DNA of 13,149 nucleotides from Candidatus Zhuqueibacterota bacterium (lineage in GTDB: Bacteria > Zhuqueibacterota > Zhuqueibacteria > Oceanimicrobiales > Oceanimicrobiaceae). Positions 5,467 to 12,646 of the stretch are shown here, piece by piece (position 1 is the first letter of the stretch; every line of letters starts with the position of its first letter). The position numbers and the translations under genes are program-made. A model generated the notes under the pieces. It did not search any database and was not told the origin of the DNA. It saw only the letters and a list, made by a program, of their open reading frames with translations. Location of the stretch: NCBI GenBank assembly GCA_011775825.1, contig JAABYK010000423.1, positions 2,149 through 15,297 on the forward strand. Direction: 5' to 3'.

Positions 5467-7560
5467 TCAATTAACAATTTCAAAATTCACATCTTTTTTG
5501 ATGGAATCGCGCACATTTAGATCTGTTATCTTAATTTTCAAAACATATTCACCGGGTCTGGCGTCCACCAGTTGCAATGAGTTGTAGATTCGCTCTTTGG
5601 TAGAATTCCCTTCGTAGTCGTAGGAAGTGCTCAAACTATATGGTTTGGATTTCCCGATACCAAATATTTCACCCACAAGGTTGACAATCGAATCTCCTTC
5701 TTTGTCAACAGGACTCACACGGGTATCAATTTGATAACGACAAAGGTTGTTTTTATCAAGTTGCAAATTGTAAATCTCAAAATAAACAAATATCGGCTGT
5801 TCCCTCGTAAACTTGTGGAAAAGACTCGGCTTTGTTTTCAGCGATTCTGTTGCCTTAGTTGAGTCAGTAACCTGAACATCAACCGCCAGTAGTAAATCGC
5901 TGACCGCCAGCCTGTCTATAGGGAAAGTTCTGACCTCTAATTTATTCAGATATCTGCCAACATTGCCTGATCTTTGATCAAGAAATTCAAATGCAAAATT
6001 ATATCTTCCTGGTTCTAACTTTCGGTGCTCTTTTCCCAGCCAATAGCTTGTTTCTCCCTTAAGAAGCGAATCCGAAAATACAAACGGCGTCTCCACAACT
6101 GTTTTCGAGTTCTCTTGCCACTTCTCATCAAATACAAAAAGGCCTTTCTTTATGGAAACATGGTCGGAGTGACGGCCGCTCATCATTTCACTCGCGATCC
6201 CATAACTAAGCTCAATTTCGGTTTTACCGGCATCTCCCATAAACTGAGTAATCAAACCGGGAATCTCAAAGTATTTGCCGCCAAAATCCGGGACATATAA
6301 TTCCGGCACTTCCTCAATTATCCTCTCAAATTGATATTTGCTGTCGTTTTCCGGATAAAACGCTCGCTTAAATTTAAAATTCCTGCTCAGATAGAGATCC
6401 TCAAAACGAAGCTCGAAGTCTTCATAGACCCAATACTCCGTAGAGGGCACCAGTGGATTCTTCCCGTTAAATGTCAATTCGATTGACGGCCGAGTTCTGA
6501 ATCTCGACTGCGGTGGACCAAAACGAATATAGGTTTGCCCTTGATCGGTTTGCCAGCCTTCGATCTCCTTCTCCGCTTTGCCAAATCTCAAATTCGCGTA
6601 GGCAAATCGGCTGTGGTGTTCGAGTAGACGCTCATTGTAATCGCTCATAAAAAGGGGATCTCGCTCCTTCCAAAATCGAGACTCATACCCGTTTTTGGAT
6701 TTGTTGCTCTTCAAGGTGCTGTAGTGCTCATTCGTCGCAGAGTTCAAAAGCGGCTCAATCGAGCTAAACAGAGTACGCTCTTTATCTGACATGTATTGTT
6801 GGCCATTCTCAAAACTTAAAGACGCTGAATCATACCTTCCCATCCGGTGGAAGGCGAGTCCGAGAAAAAGATGGAAATCTTTATTGGTTGGCTGAACATT
6901 GACGGCTTTCTTCAAGTACCAAGCCATTGACGGGTAGTCGGACAATTCGTATTGGATGAGTGCTAAATGATAATAAGCCAAAGCAAACTGGGGTTCCGAT
7001 TCCACAGCGTTTATAAAATATTCTCGAGCTTCCTCCATATCATCCGTTGCTTCATCGGCAAAATGAAAAACGACATGCTCCTTCGGATTAATCAGATCCT
7101 TGTGCCAAAGCATGTCCTGTTCCTTCAAAAGGCCGAGATTGTAATATGCTTCAGCGTTGTAAGGATCGAGTTCTAAGACTTCTTCAAAACAGTCTTTTGC
7201 CATTCCCGGCATATCTTTCTTCAGGTACAGCTTGGCCATGTCCAAATGATAGCGGATATTGTTCCGGTCAAGCTTCAATGCGCGTTCAAGGGCACGAGTT
7301 GCCTTCAAGCGACTCCGAACTGTACCGAGTTGGGGATACAACAACGCCAGTTGATGATAGGCGTCCGCAAGTTGATCGTCCTTATCTACGGCTTCTTGCA
7401 AAGATTGGATTGCAGGCTTGACTTTGCCTTCTTCGGCAAGTTGCAATCCTCGTTGATAGTACTCGAAAGCCGTGAAATCGCTTCCGGATTGGGCAACAGC
7501 ACGACTGATTAAGACGAGAGTGAAAACCAGAAAGAAGATAATTTTGTGATTATGAAACAT
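5467..7560 (-). CDS. Secreted TPR protein with GWxTD domain
   Basis: About 697 aa from the ATG at 7560; an upstream in-frame TTG at 7581 would add seven residues but spoil a clean signal peptide (residues 1-24, ending Ala-Val-Ala-Gln). Tetratricopeptide repeats run from about 33 to 260, with recurrent Ala-x-Tyr-x-x-Leu-(A/G)-Leu and Leu-(D/E)-Pro elements. Then comes the hallmark Trp-Lys-Glu-Arg-Asp-Pro (297-302), an Asn-Glu-Arg plus Glu-His segment, and Gly-Trp-Gln-Thr-Asp at 335-339, followed by Gly-Gln-x-Tyr-Ile-Arg-Phe-Gly-Pro-Pro. That is the GWxTD domain, known from Acidobacteria, Gemmatimonadota, KSB1 and related genomes but of unknown function. The C-terminal 250 residues are beta-rich, with no Cys-pair or membrane anchor. 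It is probably a periplasmic or surface scaffold. No strong Shine-Dalgarno is visible. It begins after the terminator at 7757-7794 and probably heads a transcript that continues into the selenoprotein gene. Confidence 0.92.
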   Translation of the reverse strand: MFHNHKIIFFLVFTLVLISRAVAQSGSDFTAFEYYQRGLQLAEEGKVKPAIQSLQEAVDKDDQLADAYHQLALLYPQLGTVRSRLKATRALERALKLDRNNIRYHLDMAKLYLKKDMPGMAKDCFEEVLELDPYNAEAYYNLGLLKEQDMLWHKDLINPKEHVVFHFADEATDDMEEAREYFINAVESEPQFALAYYHLALIQYELSDYPSMAWYLKKAVNVQPTNKDFHLFLGLAFHRMGRYDSASLSFENGQQYMSDKERTLFSSIEPLLNSATNEHYSTLKSNKSKNGYESRFWKERDPLFMSDYNERLLEHHSRFAYANLRFGKAEKEIEGWQTDQGQTYIRFGPPQSRFRTRPSIELTFNGKNPLVPSTEYWVYEDFELRFEDLYLSRNFKFKRAFYPENDSKYQFERIIEEVPELYVPDFGGKYFEIPGLITQFMGDAGKTEIELSYGIASEMMSGRHSDHVSIKKGLFVFDEKWQENSKTVVETPFVFSDSLLKGETSYWLGKEHRKLEPGRYNFAFEFLDQRSGNVGRYLNKLEVRTFPIDRLAVSDLLLAVDVQVTDSTKATESLKTKPSLFHKFTREQPIFVYFEIYNLQLDKNNLCRYQIDTRVSPVDKEGDSIVNLVGEIFGIGKSKPYSLSTSYDYEGNSTKERIYNSLQLVDARPGEYVLKIKITDLNVRDSIKKDVNFEIVN

Positions 7561-7697
7561 CTTGGGCGCTGGTAGTTTCAAAGCCTGTGAGAGTATCCTA
7601 AATTATTAAATAAATTCTTGAGAAGCAATGCATTTTTCGGGATGTCACGGCCTAAACTCGAATATGCATTGACAGGACCTAACTAACTAATCCAGAA

Positions 7698-7720
7698 ATA
7701 GGCTGTCTTGGACAGCCTAT
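7698..7720. repeat. Perfect 10-bp inverted repeat with 3-nt loop in intergenic DNA
   Basis: ATAGGCTGTC-TTG-GACAGCCTAT is a perfect hairpin between the terminator of the lipoprotein gene and the GWxTD gene. On the plus strand it is followed by CGC then five T, so it looks like a rho-independent terminator facing right, yet no plus-strand gene ends here. On the minus strand it could act as a 5' leader hairpin or a second back-up terminator. Confidence 0.55.
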
Positions 7721-7756
7721 CGCTTTTTACAAATTTAAAATTTAGCAAGAATAAAA

Positions 7757-7794
7757 AAAGGCAAATGTTCGCAGGTTACGCAACATTTGCCTTT
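7757..7794 (-). terminator. Rho-independent terminator after the 364-aa lipoprotein gene
   Basis: Perfect 13-bp arms, AAAGGCAAATGTT (7757-7769) and its complement (7782-7794), enclose a 12-nt loop. On the minus strand the hairpin begins 24 nt after the stop of the lipoprotein gene and runs into a T-rich tract (7751-7759). It separates the envelope block on the right from the GWxTD/selenoprotein block on the left. The arms are A-rich on the other side too, so it could also work in reverse. Confidence 0.87.
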
Positions 7795-7817
7795 AACAAA
7801 AACGAGTGGAGGAAAGG

Positions 7818-8912
7818 CTATTTCACGACGAGTGATTGGTTACTGTTTCGTACAAACTGCCAGGTTTGGTAATTCTCCAGGATTTCCTTAACGGCACGAG
7901 CCCCACCTTCGCCCAGAATCTCCACCATCACCCTGAAGTCGCCCATTTTGACATCCTCTCCGATTTTGCGGTGCAGTTGTTTCATCAAAGCAAGATAATC
8001 CATATCCAAATCTTTATCAAACTCTAAACCGAGTTTGCCGCTTAATTCATCCGGACTGAATAGATAGGCCCGTTCCAATGTTTTTCGAGATTTCCGATCG
8101 ATAAATCTAATTTCCTCAATCTTTTCCTGCCATTTTGGATTGTCTTCAATCAGTCTCAAGAGAGTCGACTCGGTAGCTGTCAGAGATTCACCACGACTTC
8201 TTTTTTGGTTCAAAAAGGTAAGGTAGGACGGCGCTAGCCCGGCTTCTATGAAAGAATCCGCGACCGCGTCTAACTGAATTTCCTTGTCCTGGTTGGTCTC
8301 AAAGAAGATCCTGTCATCCGGAGATGGAACTGGGGGCTCAACCGAAGTTGGCGTAGGTGCCCTCGGCGTAGACGGCTCTTCTGCAGAAACTGTCGACTCT
8401 TCCTGCGACACTTCTTGCTGATACGAAGACGAGTCACTTTGGCTTTTTAATTCTCTCTTCTTCATCATCATGAAATATTCAAATTCACGATCCGTCATTT
8501 CTGCAATGGGTTTCTTTTTCAGCCTTTCATACTGACTTTCTCCATCTATAAGTGGCTTGAATTGCCTGGCCTCTGCAACTCGTTCTTCTTCGAGGGGTTT
8601 GACTTTCTTCGCAATATTCTTTTTGCCTCGACGGAATGCGTCATAGTCCTTAACCGAAAGTACGGTCCCGTCTGCTATCCTGATGCCCATGATTCGTTCC
8701 ACGTTGATGACTTCGCCGTATTCGTAGGCTTTTTTCCAATCTTCTGCCTGGAAAACCACTTTGTCCTGCCAAATGTCCATGATTTTTGCATCAATTTCAT
8801 CGCCATTTTTTAGTACGATGGCCACCGGATCATCTCTTTTCACAACTGAGGATGTTGAAGAACAAGCAACGAGGGAAAAAACAAGGGCTATTAAGATAAG
8901 ATTTTTTAACAT
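7818..8912 (-). CDS. Lipoprotein with N-terminal small beta domain and disordered linker, hypothetical
   Basis: A 364-aa protein with a lipoprotein signal: the lipobox Leu-Val-Ala-Cys puts the lipidated Cys at 17. Residues 30-90 are beta-rich, beginning Ala-Ile-Val-Leu-Lys-Asn-Gly-Asp-Glu-Ile, the pattern of small SH3/Sm-like barrels often seen in lipoproteins of these lineages. Residues 90-155 are charged and helical, 155-205 are Ser/Glu/Pro-rich and probably disordered, and 205-364 are helical and charged. No catalytic motif is visible, and I do not recognise a named family. The ATG at 8912 is preceded by a G-rich stretch (GGTGGGG) serving as a weak ribosome-binding site. A 230-bp gap separates it from the barrel gene upstream, and a strong terminator follows, so it may be its own transcript. 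It is probably anchored in the inner or outer membrane, facing the periplasm. Confidence 0.78.
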   Translation of the reverse strand: MLKNLILIALVFSLVACSSTSSVVKRDDPVAIVLKNGDEIDAKIMDIWQDKVVFQAEDWKKAYEYGEVINVERIMGIRIADGTVLSVKDYDAFRRGKKNIAKKVKPLEEERVAEARQFKPLIDGESQYERLKKKPIAEMTDREFEYFMMMKKRELKSQSDSSSYQQEVSQEESTVSAEEPSTPRAPTPTSVEPPVPSPDDRIFFETNQDKEIQLDAVADSFIEAGLAPSYLTFLNQKRSRGESLTATESTLLRLIEDNPKWQEKIEEIRFIDRKSRKTLERAYLFSPDELSGKLGLEFDKDLDMDYLALMKQLHRKIGEDVKMGDFRVMVEILGEGGARAVKEILENYQTWQFVRNSNQSLVVK

Positions 8913-8977
8913 AACATCACCCCACCAAAAAAGTAATGTTGATAATACTAAGAAGAAGCGCTATATATAATAACGTA

Positions 8978-8992
8978 AGATACAAAGTATCT
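8978..8992. repeat. Short perfect dyad upstream of the 364-aa lipoprotein gene
   Basis: AGATAC-AAA-GTATCT, 66-80 bp upstream of the ATG at 8912 and next to an A/T-rich tract (8961-8972). Its size and place would suit a regulator half-site pair near a promoter, but a 6-bp dyad in A/T-rich DNA can arise by chance. Confidence 0.3.
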
Positions 8993-9042
8993 ATGCCAAA
9001 ATCAAAGAATTTACCAACAAGAAATTAAAACATCCATTGAAA

Positions 9043-9077
9043 GTTGGAGCTGAGGCCTTTTTCGACCTCAGCTCAAC
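9043..9077 (-). terminator. Possible terminator hairpin after the 435-aa barrel gene
   Basis: GAGCTGAGG and its complement CCTCAGCTC, extended by GTT/AAC with one bulged G, form a stable stem around a 10-nt loop, about 66 nt past the TAA of the barrel gene. The T run lies inside the loop on the plus strand, and little poly-T follows on the minus strand, so efficient intrinsic termination is uncertain. The rest of the 8913-9142 gap shows no gene. Confidence 0.5.
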
Positions 9078-9142
9078 CGACCTACTTAGTCCGTAGTGGC
9101 GGGAGGACTTAAATAGGAGTAATGGATCATCTAAATCGAATC

Positions 9143-10450
9143 TTAATAACGAAATGCCAGCGACACAAAGAATTTATTCACTTTGATGTCTTCGACGTAA
9201 TCGTCGATATCGTCCGTTTGGGGTAACTCTGAGTTAAAACTCTTCCAAAAACCGTGCACAAAGCCCACATCTAGTTTTACTTGCCTGTCCACGAGAAATC
9301 CTATGCCAGCAGAGTAAAACTGTTTGTCTTCGTCCGGATCTCTGTTTTGTAAAATTGTTGGATCCCGAAAATAACCGGCCCGAAAACTCAGCCCCGTCAA
9401 AGGCAGAGTGAATTCTCCTCCCAAACGAATACGAGTCGTCGGACGATAGTTGTCTTGAATTTGCCGATTGGCTTCGGTTTCGGTCAATCCAGCGATTGGC
9501 GGCTCCGAAGTATATCGGATTTGGGACCAGTCGTTGTATTCGATATCACCGGACAGGACAAAATTAAGCATATTGATGGAAGTACCGGCTGAAAAGGTCC
9601 AGGGGGAACGGATCCGATATTCAAAGAACCCGGCATCCAGCGAATCAGCAAATGTGTTGTCATCAAAAAACAGTTCCTCATGAAAAGACCAATCTTCTTC
9701 AACTTTGAACTTCACGGGTGTGGTGATCGTCGCCCCGACTCGCATCAGACGCCCGATTCGAAACAATGAGCCAAGTTTTAGATTAAACCCTGTGATGTCT
9801 GTATTTAGGCTACTCTCAACCGTGAACGAATCAAATGTATAAATGTCATCGCGATCTTGTTCGAAAAATGAAGATTCGAAATCCGTGCCGCCGGTCCAAA
9901 AATTCAAACCTAACCCAACCGACATATTTGGGGACACATCCACTGCACCGGCGAGGGTCCAAACGTTCAAACTGCCGTTTTCGTTTTCTCGCCAGGCCTG
10001 GTTCACCGAGTCATCCTCTGTGGGATTAAACCATTGGAAGGCGAAGTTTGAATCATAGGTTTTGACGCGGTTAAAGCCAAATGAGAATACCAAACTTCCA
10101 CGAACCGTGGGCACCGGATAAGCCAGACCGATATCGTTCAGTTTCGTGAACGCCGCATCGTGTTCGAAATTACCCACATTGAAACTATTGATCCCGGTGG
10201 TGTTTTCACGCATTAAATGACCCAGAGAACCAAATACTTCCACCCTTCGGATGTCAGCTAACGCAGCAGGGTTCCATATCGATGCTGAATAATCTCCCCC
10301 TATTGAAGTGTAAGCTCCGCCCATGCTTACTGCTCTCGCGCCATTGCCCAACTGAAATCCCAAAGAGAAAATATCTTCTTGAGCTGTACCAACTTTTGGT
10401 AGCAGGAACAAAAGGCAGAGTCCCAACCATCCACTAACAATCTTGTTCAT
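9143..10450 (-). CDS. PorV/OmpP1-FadL-like outer-membrane beta-barrel protein
   Basis: About 435 aa from the ATG at 10450, giving a clean signal peptide (residues 1-24, ending Gly-Thr-Ala-Gln). An in-frame GTG at 10471 would add seven residues. Just after the signal comes Gly-Ala-Arg-Ala-Val-Ser-Met-Gly-Gly-Ala (37-46), then Trp-Asn-Pro-Ala-Ala-Leu (59-64). This is the N-terminal hatch signature shared by PorV/PorQ and OmpP1/FadL proteins. The remainder is amphipathic beta-strands with Asp/Glu-rich loops, ending Ala-Phe-Arg-Tyr, a good barrel-insertion terminus. FadL relatives carry hydrophobic compounds across the outer membrane; PorV relatives shuttle substrates of the type IX secretion system. 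Neither role can be assigned here, and no T9SS gene is present. It starts 30 bp after the basic-tailed lipoprotein, so the two are almost certainly co-transcribed. Confidence 0.82.
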   Translation of the reverse strand: MNKIVSGWLGLCLLFLLPKVGTAQEDIFSLGFQLGNGARAVSMGGAYTSIGGDYSASIWNPAALADIRRVEVFGSLGHLMRENTTGINSFNVGNFEHDAAFTKLNDIGLAYPVPTVRGSLVFSFGFNRVKTYDSNFAFQWFNPTEDDSVNQAWRENENGSLNVWTLAGAVDVSPNMSVGLGLNFWTGGTDFESSFFEQDRDDIYTFDSFTVESSLNTDITGFNLKLGSLFRIGRLMRVGATITTPVKFKVEEDWSFHEELFFDDNTFADSLDAGFFEYRIRSPWTFSAGTSINMLNFVLSGDIEYNDWSQIRYTSEPPIAGLTETEANRQIQDNYRPTTRIRLGGEFTLPLTGLSFRAGYFRDPTILQNRDPDEDKQFYSAGIGFLVDRQVKLDVGFVHGFWKSFNSELPQTDDIDDYVEDIKVNKFFVSLAFRY

Positions 10451-10480
10451 TGTCTGTACACATCCTTTCACAATTGAGCC

Positions 10481-11743
10481 TTAACGTTTTTTTCTTCGAC
10501 TGGAACTGCTTCTACGACCGGATGAAGTGCTTTTTGCAGGTCTCGAAGAAGAACTGCGCTTGTAACTCCGGCTTCTGCTTTGGCTCTTGCTTATCCGCGA
10601 CTTCCGCGACGGTGTACTTCGTTTGTATCTGCTGCTTTTGTTCAGGCTCTTCGTAGGTGCGCTTCTTCTGATTTTGAACTTCTTGATCAAAGAAGTTCGC
10701 TTGCTATCGCGTTTCTTGCTCTTGATAGAGGACGACTTTTTCAACGACCGCGATCTTCGACCAACCGTCTTTTTCGGAGTCACGTCCCGTTTCTGCAGTG
10801 CGTTGTTATCACTGGACTTCTTTCTTGAGGCCGTGCTCGGTGCCGTTCCAAAGGTTCCAAAGTCAGCCTTTTTCTCCGTTCTGCGCTTCAGTTTTGGTTC
10901 TTTTGAAAAACTTTTGTCACTTTTGCCCACGGGCCGGGCAACCGGTCGTCTTTCTACTGGCTTCGTTGCTTCCTTATGCACTCTCCTTCTGCTGTCCGTA
11001 CGTCTCGAAGTGCTTTTGGACAGTCGCCCAACTTTCCGTTCTATTTTGGTCCCGGAATTCGAAGGGTTCACACTTCTCCGGTCTAAAGATGTTCTGCGTT
11101 CAGCGCCCGTTGCTGGACTTGCACTTCTGCTTGAGTTGGCTGCAGGATTGGACGACACTCTCGTCGATTGAAACCCAAAGTCGTCGCTTCTTCTCGTCCC
11201 TCGTCTGGCAAAACCTCGTTTTGCAACCGGAACGGTTGTCGCGGTGCCGAAATGAAAAGACGGGAAATAAGCATATGAATGCCTGTAATAGGGTCGAAAA
11301 CAGCCGGCACCGAAAAAGGCTCCGTGGAAACCGGCCCGATATCTGAATGACCAAGGATTGTAATAGTAGTCATAATAAAATGGGTCATAAAATCCAATGT
11401 GGACAGAAACATGACTGGAATAAGGACCATAATGATCGTAAAAATACGGATCGAAGAACGGATCATACCACCATGGGTCGGGATAAAAGCCGTGGTAGTG
11501 AACATCGTGGTAGTACTTACGCACTACATGAACGTCTTCATAATCTTCTTCGACGTATTCTTCCTCTACGTACTCCTCTTCATCAGGATATTCTTGCTCA
11601 GCGTATTCCTCTTCTTGATAATAGGGCTCTTCAACAGTCCTTGATTTGGGTTTGGCAAGCTGTGTGTAGCACCCGGTTATGAAAAACGCCGAAACCACCA
11701 ATACGAGAATGAACAACCAAGTTGCTTTAATTTTCTTTTTCAT
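10481..11743 (-). CDS. Lipoprotein with acidic, Tyr/His-rich and Arg/Ser/Lys-rich segments, hypothetical
   Basis: A 420-aa predicted lipoprotein with lipobox Ile-Thr-Gly-Cys and lipidation at Cys25. The mature chain has three zones. Residues about 37-72 are strongly acidic with Tyr (repeated Glu-Glu-Tyr units). Residues about 73-165 are packed with Tyr, His, Phe, Asp and Pro. From about 170 to the end the chain is low-complexity, with Arg, Ser, Lys and Thr dominating, no long hydrophobic stretch and very high positive charge, ending Arg-Arg-Lys-Lys-Arg. The tail resembles histone-H1-like or RS-type disordered tails and could bind polyanions such as LPS, extracellular DNA or acidic polysaccharide; that is inference. 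GGGAG at 11753-11757, nine bases before the ATG, supports the start. It lies directly ahead of the barrel gene. No homologous named family is recognised. Long plus-strand frames opposite the tail are composition artefacts. Confidence 0.78.
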   Translation of the reverse strand: MKKKIKATWLFILVLVVSAFFITGCYTQLAKPKSRTVEEPYYQEEEYAEQEYPDEEEYVEEEYVEEDYEDVHVVRKYYHDVHYHGFYPDPWWYDPFFDPYFYDHYGPYSSHVSVHIGFYDPFYYDYYYNPWSFRYRAGFHGAFFGAGCFRPYYRHSYAYFPSFHFGTATTVPVAKRGFARRGTRRSDDFGFQSTRVSSNPAANSSRSASPATGAERRTSLDRRSVNPSNSGTKIERKVGRLSKSTSRRTDSRRRVHKEATKPVERRPVARPVGKSDKSFSKEPKLKRRTEKKADFGTFGTAPSTASRKKSSDNNALQKRDVTPKKTVGRRSRSLKKSSSIKSKKRDSKRTSLIKKFKIRRSAPTKSLNKSSRYKRSTPSRKSRISKSQSRSRSYKRSSSSRPAKSTSSGRRSSSSRRKKR

Positions 11744-11752
11744 TTGTAATCA

Positions 11753-11757
11753 CTCCC
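11753..11757 (-). promoter_or_regulatory. Shine-Dalgarno GGGAG for the basic-tailed lipoprotein
   Basis: GGGAG on the minus strand, nine bases before the ATG at 11743. It supports that Met as the start and hence the lipoprotein signal sequence. Confidence 0.65.
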
Positions 11758-11941
11758 TCAAATTGGTCTATTCATATTTCAATATTTCTCATCAAGCCTG
11801 CTCAAATTGAATGCAAAGCCCATGCCATGAGTAGCAAAATATTGACGCCATGATTCCCCTCTTTTTTCAACGACTTAAGAGAGAACTTAGTTCAAACTAA
11901 CAACGCTCAGACTGGCAATGGAGAAATTTGTGATAAGATGA

Positions 11942-11968
11942 TTAGCGGAAAACGCTAACTAAGTTAGC
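11942..11968 (-). terminator. Overlapping small hairpins after tonB, possible weak terminator
   Basis: Two alternative 6-bp stems overlap just past the TonB stop: TTAGCG/CGCTAA (11942-11958, loop of 5) and GCTAAC/GTTAGC (11954-11968, loop of 3). Neither is followed by a good T run on the minus strand. They may attenuate or protect the 3' end. The remaining gap to 11744 (about 200 bp) shows no gene and probably holds the leader of the lipoprotein-barrel pair. Confidence 0.35.
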
Positions 11969-11971
11969 AGC

Positions 11972-12598
11972 TTATTTCTTGAGATTAAAGCGGTAAGGCT
12001 GAGTTATCCAAGAACTAACGGGTTTCTTCCCCTCTTTAGCGGGAGTGAAACGGCTCCCGTGGGCAGCTTCGATGGCTGCTTGAGCGCATTTATTGCTTCC
12101 GGTCGTGTTGTCTACCACGATGGCCTCAATCACCCGGCCCTTTTCATCAATATGGATGCTAAGCTTTACGACACCCTGAACCCCCTTTTTCTTTTCTTCT
12201 TCCGGATACTCGGGGAAAACCCAGGCTAACGGCCGAGGTGGGGTATAACTCACGCCGCTAAATTCGGGAACTCCTTCCGGGATGTCATCAAAAATATTGG
12301 TGTATTTTAGCGTCGTTTCTTCAATTGTGACGTCCTCAGGGATTGTCTCGTCGGAGGAAGGTACAGGCACTTTAGGTTTAGGAGGCGGCGGGTTACGTCT
12401 AACCTGTCGAGTTGCAGGTATCTCCTCAACATCTATTTGAATATTCGGTTGCAGCTCTTCCTCGATTTGAACATCGAGTCTGGGCGACAAAAGGACGACA
12501 GCATTAAACAGGATTAAAGTAACAAGAAATGCTTTGCGGATGTTTAATCCATAACTGACTTTGAGATCCGCTTGTGTTTTTTTGAATTCTTTCTGCAC
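11972..12598 (-). CDS. tonB: Energy transducer TonB
   Basis: A 208-aa TonB-family protein that couples the inner-membrane proton gradient (via ExbB/ExbD) to TonB-dependent outer-membrane receptors. A cytoplasmic N-terminus with Ala-Asp-Leu-Lys is followed by one membrane helix at about 22-39. A periplasmic Glu- and Pro-rich linker includes Pro-Pro-Pro-Pro-Lys-Pro-Lys. The C-terminal TonB domain runs from about 128 to 206: Phe-Pro-Glu-Tyr-Pro, Gly-Val-Gly-type strand (Lys-Gly-Val-Gln-Gly-Val-Val), Asp-Glu-Lys-Gly-Arg-Val, Ala-Ala-Ile-Glu-Ala-Ala, Arg-Phe-Thr-Pro-Ala. The start is a GTG at 12598, because no Met occurs later in the chain; no Shine-Dalgarno is evident. It lies 48 bp after the BatE-like gene. 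No exbB, exbD or TonB-dependent receptor is in the window, so its partner receptor is unknown; the FadL-like barrel nearby is not of the plug-containing receptor type. Confidence 0.9.
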   Translation of the reverse strand: MQKEFKKTQADLKVSYGLNIRKAFLVTLILFNAVVLLSPRLDVQIEEELQPNIQIDVEEIPATRQVRRNPPPPKPKVPVPSSDETIPEDVTIEETTLKYTNIFDDIPEGVPEFSGVSYTPPRPLAWVFPEYPEEEKKKGVQGVVKLSIHIDEKGRVIEAIVVDNTTGSNKCAQAAIEAAHGSRFTPAKEGKKPVSSWITQPYRFNLKK

Positions 12599-12646
12599 GA
12601 AAAATTTAAAGAGTCAAAACAACCCACGTCTTGAGAGCTAATCGAT

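Noticed and set aside
7571..7634. Possible promoter TTGCTT-17 bp-TAATTT upstream of the GWxTD gene
   Set aside because: Each box matches the sigma-70 consensus at only about half its positions, and A/T-rich intergenic DNA yields such matches easily.
7626..7671. CAATGCAT...ATGCATTG inverted repeat upstream of the GWxTD gene
   Set aside because: Only 8 bp with a self-palindromic core and a 30-nt spacer in A/T-rich DNA; likely chance.
10587..11346. Plus-strand ORFs of 194 and 182 aa opposite the basic lipoprotein tail
   Set aside because: They mirror the Arg/Ser/Lys-rich codons of the minus-strand gene, which suppress stops on the other strand. They overlap each other and have no sensible start context.
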